Shown here piece after piece: positions 55,912 through 64,000 of a stretch of DNA of 64,000 bases (position 1 is its first letter; every line of letters begins with the position of its first letter). The stretch lies in contig PZJY01000002.1 in the NCBI GenBank assembly GCA_031472005.1, positions 2,604,001-2,668,000 of the forward strand. The letters run 5' to 3'. The DNA is from Tetracladium setigerum (taxonomy: Eukaryota; Ascomycota; Leotiomycetes; Helotiales). The notes under the pieces are model-generated. The model was not told the origin of the DNA and did no database searches. It saw only the letters and a list, made by a program, of their open reading frames with translations. Position numbers and translations under genes: made by a program.

Positions 55912-57141
55912 CTAGCCGACGGATTGATAGAGCAGCAGTGGTTCACCCACATTCTCAATTTCGGGGATTGTGCATTTCAGGTCGAATGCTTTTGAGAGGA
56001 CGATTTTGAAGATCTGGAAAAAAAAACCGAATTGTGAGAAACTTTTAAACATTAGAGAAAGGGGATTGGTGAGTCTATACCTTTTGCACGTTAATGCTGT
56101 GGCTTGTACTGCTGAAGATTAAACTTGCTCTCATTGCCTTTGCAAATCTCCTAGCCTTTCCAGGGGGGAGTGTGTTAGCTTATGGGCATCATTTTGTAGG
56201 GTCTTGTTCCTTTGTTGTAAGGTGTGAAAGAAAAGATATGAACCCACCTGATTTGAAATCTCCTCCTGATCCTCCCTTGGGAAATTGACAAAGTGATCAT
56301 ACTTCGTCCCAACCAAGAACGGAATTGCCGTCTTATTGAAACCCCTGCCCTGTCTATACCACTCCTTGATGCTATTCAGCGTACTCTTCCGCGTCAAGTC
56401 AAACATGAACAGGATAGCGACCGCATCATTGCAAACCAGTGGCAACATATTCACAAACTCCCTCTGGCCTCCAAGATCCCAGATGGAGAAGGTGATCTCG
56501 GTGTTGCGGATCGATATCGTCTTCTCCATGAAGTTCACGCCCAGGGTTTGGATGTAGTCCTCGTCCCAGCTGCCCTCGACGTACTTGACCATCAGTGACG
56601 TCTTGCCGATTTGCGCGTCGCCGACCATGCCTACTTTTATTACGACACTGTTCTTCGAGGGGGTGGAGGCCGAGCCGGAGGCGGATGAGGGGGGTGCGGG
56701 TTGCGAGGAGCGCGCGTTTTGGTCGTGATATGTGTTGTTGGACGAGGAGGAGGGAACGCTGCTATTATTGCCGTAGCCGCCATTCCCCGAGAGACTTGAG
56801 TTTGGACGTGAGAGTTGAGGTGGGAACTGTGAAGGTGGAGTGGGATATCGAGCGTTGTGATCTACGTCGGGGGTAGGTGAGGCGGGGTAGTACTGCTGCG
56901 ACTGTGATTGTTGCTGCTGTGAATGCGAGAAGGAAGGTTGGGGGAGGTCGGAGGATTGGGTGTATTGATGGGGACGGTTGGAGCTATGGGTGGGCGTGTG
57001 TACTTCTTCTGTTCCAGTCATGTTGTCGTCTTGTCCTTGCACGCCCCCGTCCGTTGGGTATGCTGAGGGGTCCATCCTGTCGACAGCGTCGTGGAATTGT
57101 GCTGGTGAACCAGCCGAGAGGGTGGAGGAGTCGAAGTTCAT
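55912..57141 (-). CDS. Septation-initiation GTPase, Spg1/Tem1 type
   Basis: This is a Ras-like small GTPase at the head of the septation initiation/mitotic exit network, acting at spindle pole bodies. Exons are 57141-56248, 56155-56081 and 56013-55912. The spliced frame is 1,071 bases, 356 residues. The first 165 residues are a disordered Ser/Pro/Gln/Asn-rich extension. The GTPase domain starts near residue 168: P-loop GDAQIGKTS (174-182), switch I around DEDYIQTLGVNF, DLGGQ (G3), and the TKYD form of G4 seen in this family rather than NKxD. The last two exons give the C-terminal helix with INVQKIFKIVLSKAFDL. There is no CaaX box, as usual for Spg1/Tem1. The ATG at 57141 is used; the upstream open frame has no ATG. 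Confidence 0.95.
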
Positions 57142-58116
57142 CGGAAAGGTTGTTGAAGGTGGTCCAGAGAGTGTGGTGTAAGCGCAGATGATAGTTGGTG
57201 GGTGTTGACGTTCAGCCGTGAAGAGATAGAGAGAGACGGAGATCAACTCTTATGCGCTCATCAGCAGCAGCAGCAGATGAAGGAGTGTGCAGGTGCAAGG
57301 GCAAAGGAATGTACGAGGACCGGTGGTCGGTGGTAGTACAAAGTAAGAGGATATCAAACCCCAAAGAAGAAGAAGACGAGCGGACGTGATGTGGTGGAAA
57401 GGGGGTGGGAGTGTGAGTGAGAGAGTGTGTGTGTGTGTGTATGTTGTGTGTTTACGGTTGGGGGAAATGTTGAAGATATTCCGACTTTGTTACCGTTGGC
57501 CTGAGTGGTTGGATGTGAGGTCAAGCAAAGCAGCAAAGGCCCTGTACTGTAGGCTGGGCTGGGCTGGCTGGCTGGGGCTGGTGTAGACCAATTGGGGGGG
57601 AGAAGGCGCTTGTGAGAATTAATTTCAGGTCTCGAAGGAGAAGGTTCTTGTTTAGCGCGAGAACGCGTCCTGCACGCGATGATATCGCTGCGATGAGATC
57701 AACAAGAAGATATTGTTTACCTCTCGTACAGACAATGGTAAGATATTCAAACAGATTTTATATTTTTATTAATATATAAATATTGACAGAGCGGGTGTCT
57801 ATTTATTACCACACAGTCCCTCCTTATATTCCTTGTCCCTACTTGTCCCTCTCATATCTTTCTCTGACGATATCTTTCCATCTTTCTATCTCAAGAAGTC
57901 TTTCCAGTCTCAGGACAGACAGACAGAGGGGGGCTGCTGCATCGCTTAATTTGTTTGTTCTCTTGGCACCAAGATACCCATACCCGAACTCCAACTCCGA
58001 CTCCCGACAACTGCAAGGAAATCTTACCGCATCGGATCACCCATCTCAAGATATCTTGATACCAACTCTCCCTCCCCTCAACAACCCACAATCTACCCCT
58101 CTCATCACACATCACA
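57142..58116. other. Divergent upstream region of the GTPase and H-protein genes
   Basis: This is 975 bases between two start codons. It has a GT microsatellite (57425-57440), a CAG-rich patch (57261-57276) and a CTGGGCTGGCTGG-type tract near 57553-57582. An open plus-strand frame runs from 57783 into the H-protein gene but has no ATG before 58117 in frame with a targeting sequence. No separate gene is seen. Confidence 0.5.
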
Positions 58117-58760
58117 ATGGCATCAATTGCACGAACACTAAGGCCCGCTGCCTCGCGCATGGCCGCACGATCGAGTCCAAGGAGTGCAGCAGCTTCGTGG
58201 CGACCATCTCCATTCACTGCCCGCGCATTCTCCATTTCGAGAGCTGGTATGTTTTGGTTACCTACCTACTTTTCAACAACAACAACAACCCCCACCACTA
58301 CTGTACCCTCAGGATAGAAGGAAAGAGAACAAGGGTCAGACTTTTACTAACACCTTCCTGCACAGTACAAGCAAAGCGCTACACCAAAGACCACGAATGG
58401 ATCGAGCTCTCGGAAGACGAAAAGACAGCCACAATCGGCATCTCAGACTACGCCGCCCACGCTCTCGGCGACGTCGTCTACGTCGAGCTCCCAACCGTAC
58501 CGATGGAGGTGGGCGCCGGTGATTCAATCGGTGCCGTGGAGTCCGTCAAGTCGGCTTCTGATATCAATGCCCCCATTACCTGTACCGTCGTAGCCGTCAA
58601 TGAGCTGTTGGAGGAGAAGCCTGGAACGATCAATAAGGGTCCTGAGGATGATTCGAGTGCTGGCGGTTGGGTTGCGAAGGTTGAGGTCGGTGAGGTCGGT
58701 GTGAAAGATTTGGAGGCCTTGATGGATGCGAAGGCTTATAAGGCTTTTACTGAGGAATAG
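58117..58760 (+). CDS. GCV3: Glycine cleavage system H protein, mitochondrial
   Basis: This is the lipoyl carrier that shuttles the aminomethyl group between P, T and L proteins in mitochondrial glycine breakdown. It also takes part in lipoate attachment. Exons are 58117-58246 and 58366-58760. The spliced frame is 525 bases, 174 residues. Residues 1-43 are rich in Arg, Ser and Ala, a mitochondrial presequence. The mature part has the family pattern: YTKDHEWIE near its start, GISDYAAHALGDVVYVELP, and the lipoylation Lys K105 in GAVESVKSASDI. C-terminal residues end in KAYKAFTEE. All expected family regions are present. Confidence 0.96.
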
Positions 58761-59050
58761 AGCGGGTGAGAAGGGAGAAGTGGGATGGGGATGGGAGGTG
58801 GTGTGGTGTGCTGGCCTGGGCAAAGGTACATATTGTAGAGGGGATACGTTCAACACGGAAAAACAACAAATGGTTATGGAGTCATGGGAAATTTGAGATG
58901 CGATTTTTGCAATTGTATTGCCGTGCTACATGCTAATTGCTCAAGTGATGGTGCCTGTGCTAGCTAGTAAGTATAGTGATGCTATAGTCTATTTGGGTGG
59001 TTCGTAAAGGGTCAATTTCGTTTGTTGATTCGTGCTGTTGTTATGCATAT

Positions 59051-60141
59051 CTATGCATATCCACCTTCCTTGATAATAGGGCGATTGAGGTTAATGGCTT
59101 GGAGAATGGCAGCGGCTCCTTTCTTGACCAATTCCGCAGAAAGGCTCAAACCAAACTCTTCTGCATCCTGCAAACTCAACACCTCTCCTAATCGCTCTGC
59201 CTCCACGCTCTCCGTCCCGTCTAGACTAACCACTATAGCCTTCATCAACAACTTCCCCGTCTCAATCCACGTTGACTCCACCCCAATCGGTACACTGCAC
59301 CCTCCCTCCAAGGCCCTCATTAAACTCCTCTCGGCCGTCCCCGCCAACGACGCATCCCTATCGGTCAGCTTCTCAATAACCTTACGGACCTGCTCATCCC
59401 CCTCTCTAATTTCAATCGCCAATGCCCCTGGCCAACCGCATACAACATCCCACCACCCTCCGTCTTCGAATCCAAATACTGCGTAATTCTCTCCTTCCAC
59501 CCCATTCTCAAGATGCCTGCCGCCGCAAGAATCAAGCAACTATACCCATTACTCTCATCATCCAACTTCGCCAACCTCGTGCCTAAGTTACCTCTCACAT
59601 CCTTAAAAGCCAAGTGCGGATACAATCTCTTGACTTGCGCACTCCTCCTCACACTACTCGTCCCCACCACCGCGCCCTCGGGCAACTCCTTTAAACTTTT
59701 AAACTCCAACCCCTTCCTCATAATCACCACATCCCTCGGATCCTCCCTCTCCAAAATACCCCCAATCACACACTTCGGCGGCAACTGCGTCGGCATATCC
59801 TTCAAACAATGAACGATCAAATCCAGCCTTCCATCCAGTAGTTGTCCCTCAAGCTCATGCGTCCAGAGAGACTTGGCGCCGAACTCATGGAGCGCGGTGG
59901 TTTGATTCTTATCGCCCATCGTAGACATGGCGTGGATTTCGAAGTTTGTGGACGGATTAGAGGAGATGAGTGAGGCTTGTACCATTTCGGCCTGGATGAC
60001 GGCGAGTGCGGATTTACGTGTGCCGATGTGGAAGATGGGAGTGAGTGGTTTTTCGGTCGTGTCTGAGGAGGTAGCGGCGTAGGTGGTTGGGTCGAGGGGG
60101 GAGCGGGAGGAGGTAGAGGGGAGTTGTTCGTGAGTTGCCAT
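59051..60141 (-). CDS. HEM3: Porphobilinogen deaminase (heme synthesis), with one-base frameshift
   Basis: This enzyme (hydroxymethylbilane synthase) joins four porphobilinogen units, the third step of heme synthesis. The gene is intronless; the corrected protein is 363 residues. Motifs include GTRKSALAVIQAE at the start of the fold, LKDMPT, GTSSVRRSAQVKRLYP, RGNLGTRLAKLD, and the GGCSVPIG loop whose Cys (about C282) binds the dipyrromethane cofactor. The frame breaks at the G4 run (59425-59428, C on the plus strand): the left half ends properly at YAVGQG and the right half, one frame over, continues ALAIEIREGDEQV. One more G (CAG GGG GCA) joins them. Two long open frames covering each half overlap exactly there. 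The protein is essential in respiring fungi, so this is likely a sequence error. Confidence 0.95.
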
Positions 60142-60785
60142 CTTGGGCTATGCAGGAAGTTTGAGTAATTGAAGTTGGAGGTTGAGATGCTTTGGTGAGA
60201 ATCGAATTGGTGGGTGGGAAAGCAAAGGGGGTTTGTTGATGTTGAACATGAGATGTTTTTTGATGGAGGGGTTTGGAGGGGTTAGAAAGCTTTTGTGGGG
60301 CGGGCTTCAAACTGCCAAGAATCTGCTCACTGGAGCGTTGAAGCTTCAGCATTTCCCATTTCCTTTTGCGCACCCAATGATTGATATCTGGAGAGGGCAA
60401 AATGGTATTTATTCTATACCAATCAAAGATCCCAAAACTTCACGCATTGACTTTGTGGTAGTCACCAAAGTAAGAAGCTACTTGCACGAAATGACTTGAG
60501 CATTTCAAGAGCGGGAGGAGCAAGGGAATCCTTTCAAACAAACTGGTAGTCCCCAAAGTCATAGAACACTAGCCGAGAGAAATTATGATGCCATATGCTA
60601 TGTTTTCTGAAAGAAGAAGACTAGTAACACCAGAGCATATGTAGAATGCTTGCATGTCTAAAAACTTTGCAAAAGCCAGTTAGTATTTGGGAATTTGAAC
60701 ACTATGGGCATCAATTGCAAATCCACATCAACCTCCACCTCCTCGCTCTTTCTAATCCAGCAACAAAAGTCCTATACGCTTAGAA
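60142..60785. other. Upstream region of porphobilinogen deaminase
   Basis: This is 644 bases between the HEM3 start and the SRP19 stop, both on the minus strand. No gene is seen; a plus-strand frame of 105 codons overlaps it without recognisable similarity. Confidence 0.5.
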
Positions 60786-61716
60786 TCATCCCTTAATCTT
60801 CTTCTTTTTCTCTTTCTTTGCGGGCTGTGAACTCGCTCCAGCTCCAGCACCACCACCACCCATCCCACCCATCATGTTTTGCAGCGCACTCAAATCTGCT
60901 CCCGGAGGCAGTCCCCCACCACCACCAGCCTGCATCTCCGCCATCATATCCTTCAAGAAATTCTCACTAACGCCTCCGCCAGTCAGTCCTGGTGAGTAAT
61001 ACGGTAATATCGTGCCCATCTTCCAGCCTTTAGGCACTGCTGGTTCGGGGTATGGTTTTGAGGCGTCTGGTGGTGGCATGCCTGGTACGCGGACTTTGGT
61101 TGCCGTTTCGACTGTGGTAGGGTTGGCTTTGAGGTGTTCTGATATGATTGTGTAGAGGTGGTGTTCTTGCGTAAGAATATTAGTACAACAATTTCAAAAA
61201 CATAATAAGTCCGGAGAAGGATGGAATGGGATGGTCCTCACTGTTCTTGATATCCGGTCTCCTCCCTCCCTTTAACTTAATCTTCACCCTCCCTGGATTC
61301 GCCCAATCCTTCGGGTGAATCTTCGTTGGTTCAAACAAAGCTTCTAACCTCAACCGACTACAAGCCGCAACAATCTCCCTCGCCATCGGATTCTCCACCG
61401 CCATCTCTTTTCCTACCCTCCTTCCCTCCTTGCGCGTCCTGTTGATATCAAAGTACACTGGATAGATGCATTGGAAATCATTGTAGATAGATTCATCTAC
61501 CGCTTGTCGGTATTCGGTGCCATCTGGTATGCCTTGGTTTGCAGACAATTTTGGCTGAGGGGGAGTGGACGAGGGGACGATTTGGGATGATTGCTGCTGT
61601 GATTTGGTGGGGAGTTGTCTGAGGATGTCGCGCTCGTCAAAGTCGGATTCTACGTCGGAGATGTCGCCTTCGGAGGGATCGCTGTCGGATACTTCTTCGA
61701 TGCGTGCGTGCGACAT
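60786..61716 (-). CDS. SEC65: Signal recognition particle subunit SRP19 (Sec65)
   Basis: This is a component of the SRP that binds SRP RNA and helps load SRP54, for co-translational targeting to the ER. Exons are 61716-61242 and 61165-60786. The spliced frame is 855 bases, 284 residues. The SRP19 domain is at about 78-175 (CIYPVYFDINRTRKEGRRV, then LRLEALFEPTKIHPKDW, then GRVKIKLKG). The first 75 residues are acidic and variable; the C-terminal 100 are Gly- and Pro-rich and end in a Lys cluster (KKEKKKKIKG), as is common in fungal Sec65. The join of exons gives IKNKHHLYTIISEHLK. Confidence 0.95.
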
Positions 61717-63317
61717 TGTGGGTGTGTTGTGGTGATGTGTGATGGGGAGAAAGTGGTTGGAGATTTGTCGTCTGTCGTTGTTCGTTGTACCGTATCCCTT
61801 TTTGGCGGGGTGGTGGGGGTTTGCCGAAGCGAAGGTTCGTGATGGGGGAACTTGAACGTCTCCCCCTTCTCCAATACCTTATGTAGAGTTTGACGGGATT
61901 TAGCATGTACACATGCAATTGGCAGGATTGAGAGCGAGAATCACTGCTGTGATCTTGTCCATCATGTCTTCTTTGAATTCTTGCCAATCCATTGTTGAGT
62001 AAATTGTTAATTGATTCCCATTCAATTGGGGTGGAAAATCGTGGTCGCTATCAACCTTGGAAAAGCTGTGTTAAGGAAGCAGGCGAAAGCCATTGACGAT
62101 GCCAGTTATTTATGTCGCCTTAAAAAGAATGCGAAGACTTTCTGTGTTTTGCCACATCACCTATTCAGATCAGACAAGTCGTATTCAGTTATAATTTGAT
62201 ACTCCGCCTTGCGACTTGTATAGTAATGTAACTGTGTTGTACTGGGCAGCAGTGCAGTTAAGAGCACAGCCTATGTTAGTCCTGTTCACTGCCTCTTGAT
62301 CTGCAGAATATTTTTCGACGCGAATCGCACACCAGCGTCTGCTAAGATCAATCAAAATTATCAGATTCCTGATTCTATTATTAGCATTGCTCTGGCAATT
62401 CTTTTGAGGTCATGGTGGAGCAAAGAATTGGCGATTACTATTAATTCAGGACTGATGGTATTAAGTATAGCTATCACAATAGGCTTGTGGCGAAGTAATC
62501 TTACTTCATCTCGCCAACATCTTTGCAGCAGCAAAATCTCAAGGAATGGTTGCCTAAAAAGCTTTGAAATTTGAAATGTTCGAGAACTCATATGTTCAGT
62601 ATCAGAAGTAAAATCAGGCGTAAAATCATACATATTCATGTCCACCCATTGCCTTCCAAAAACAAATCGCAAAATGTGCGCGAATCATTCCCTTTTCTCA
62701 ACGCGTCGCGCCCAATCGTCACCTACTCTCAGACCCTCAACTACTACCACTCCTCTACCTCGGCCAACTCTCTCTTCTTTCTCCCACCACTGCTCTCTCT
62801 TCTCGACGTGCTCGGCCTCAGACTCGCTGTCGGCTAACCCCCGTGTCCACCCTCTGCACCTACTACAAGAACGACATCTTGTCGCAGCCAGCTTTGAAGG
62901 TGGGTAATAACATCGCCGTCGTTCCCGGCGAGGGCTTCTTGAAGATACACTATATCTGGGCCGAGATGGCGAAGGATATGGACGTGTCCAGTGGGCGTGG
63001 TGAAGGGGAGAACCATGGTTTCTTTCTCGACCAAGCCAAGAGCTTGAGAGTAAACCGCATTGAACACGGGGGATGGAGAGACAGACGATCTGTAGCCGTT
63101 AGTGATGCCAAAGGACTGCTGCAAACATGACTACGTACAATGTTCTTTCCGCCTCGTCTCCCGGGATTTGGATATTGGAGAAAGAGGAACTAAGTGATTG
63201 AGGACGCGCCGCAGCAGCAACATCTAATGGATGTTCTTTCAATCCAGGCGCGTATATAAGCACAAAGAGACGGATTTTAGAGAAATCTGTGTTGCGGGGG
63301 AGATGGGATAAGATAGA
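61717..63317. other. Intergenic region with unassigned frames
   Basis: This is 1.6 kb. Open frames of 88-96 codons overlap on both strands at about 62638-63130 and have no recognised domain; the plus strand is pyrimidine-rich at 62690-62830. No gene is supported. Confidence 0.4.
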
Positions 63318-64000
63318 CTACGCGTAATTAGCAACCATTCGTTCTTGGGTGACAACAGAACCTACAGCGTGCTCATGATAATCGTCGTCATCGTCATATT
63401 CCGAAGATGCGTCCGCGGAAACCACAATTGCGACAGTTTTCCTCTTGCCGTTGCTTTGGGGAACTCTGGTTGAGGATACCCCTGGTTCCTCTCCTGATCT
63501 CATCTCGATCCCTCCTGTGGGAGCTACTACGGAAGACCCAGCTGTAGCTCTAGCCGCTGCTTCTTCTGACCAGGTTCGGTGATCCTTATATGCATTCTTA
63601 TCCTCTTCTCTGATCGAGCTCAGAGCACTACCAACAGCTGCACCTGCAGCTGCCACGCCTGCAACTACCGATCGACTTGCCCCTTCAAACACCTGCTGCG
63701 GACTTGGGGTCCTCCTCAGAGCACCCGACATACGCGCCATATAACCCTGCGACTCTTCAGGCCTGGTTTCGACTGTGCCATAAGCAACCTCGCCGGGTCG
63801 CACGTCAGCGTAGGATGGCGGTCCCATCCTCACACTTCCATCTGGGTTCCGATAATTTTGGTAGACACCATCACCTCCAGCCGGGCCCCGTTCAGTACGT
63901 GCTGGCTTGTCCTCATCATCTTCACTTCTTTCGCTCCATATCCAAGCAGCTACACCAATTGTGGCGACTGTGACGGTGAAGGCGAGTGGGAGCCAGTAGG
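63318..64000 (-). CDS. Membrane protein with disordered tail, 5' part outside the window
   Basis: The frame is open from the right edge to a TAG stop (about 227 codons visible). It begins within a hydrophobic helix (YWLPLAFTVTVATIGVAAWIW) followed directly by a charged stretch (SERSEDDEDK), the layout of a single-pass membrane protein with a cytoplasmic tail. The tail is rich in Pro, Ser, Arg and Ala, has a short PPSYAD motif (a PPxY-like ubiquitin-ligase docking form), and an Ala/Gly helix (VAGVAAAGAAVGSAL). I recognise no domain. The N-terminus and any signal peptide lie outside. Confidence 0.75.
   Translation of the reverse strand, partial: YWLPLAFTVTVATIGVAAWIWSERSEDDEDKPARTERGPAGGDGVYQNYRNPDGSVRMGPPSYADVRPGEVAYGTVETRPEESQGYMARMSGALRRTPSPQQVFEGASRSVVAGVAAAGAAVGSALSSIREEDKNAYKDHRTWSEEAAARATAGSSVVAPTGGIEMRSGEEPGVSSTRVPQSNGKRKTVAIVVSADASSEYDDDDDYHEHAVGSVVTQERMVANYA

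Noticed and set aside
57783..58116. N-terminal extension of the glycine cleavage H protein
   Set aside because: The longer frame continues through the intron and has no presequence at its start. The ATG at 58117 begins a proper mitochondrial presequence and the splice at 58246/58366 restores the family sequence.
17926..60141. Interpretation of four frameshifted genes as pseudogenes
   Set aside because: All other parts of these genes are intact, every break is a single missing C/G in a homopolymer, and essential functions are involved. An assembly error explains all four at once.

Overview
The window is nuclear DNA of a filamentous ascomycete. The genes carry many short GT-AG introns (about 50-110 bases). 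Typical fungal families are present: two Zn2Cys6 regulators, a secreted pectate lyase, a subtilisin-like protease, a TAP-type S33 peptidase, a HAM1-like protein and an Spg1/Tem1 GTPase. A dispersed single 5S rRNA gene also fits, as in Neurospora and its relatives. The overall look suggests a Leotiomycete of the Botrytis/Sclerotinia kind, but that is an impression and was not tested by alignment. I support 22 protein genes, two of them cut by the window edges, plus one 5S rRNA gene. Exon boundaries below were worked out by hand and each spliced frame was checked for phase.

Layout. 1-16.7 kb: 3' end of an S8 protease, a pectate lyase, two divergent Zn2Cys6 factors, a large membrane protein of unknown function, glutamate decarboxylase and ureidoglycolate lyase. 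17.9-30.7 kb: S33 peptidase and amidase (head to head), mitochondrial phosphate carrier, mitochondrial EF-Tu and an 865-residue HAM1-like protein. 30.7-44.6 kb: a gene-poor stretch with 5S rRNA, an FkbM-type methyltransferase, a 1,338-residue ADF-H protein and a single-pass mucin-like protein. 44.6-64 kb: a DUF4211 protein, a bestrophin-like channel, Tom22 head to head with an acidic mitochondrial protein, a PLAC8 protein with a novel Cys repeat, an Spg1/Tem1 GTPase, glycine cleavage H protein, porphobilinogen deaminase, SRP19 and a partial membrane protein. Housekeeping mitochondrial functions are frequent: phosphate import, translation, protein import and glycine cleavage.

Two things stand out. 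First, the PLAC8 protein at 52375-55273 carries about 17 copies of a short His-x-Leu-x-(Asp/Glu/Gln)-Cys motif, often followed by Arg-x-Ser-Ser. I do not know this repeat. Second, four otherwise intact genes (S33 peptidase, amidase, phosphate carrier, porphobilinogen deaminase) each lack exactly one base in a run of 4-5 C/G. Two of these are normally essential, so the likely cause is homopolymer undercalling in the assembly and not pseudogenes. Coding coordinates in this window should be read with that in mind.
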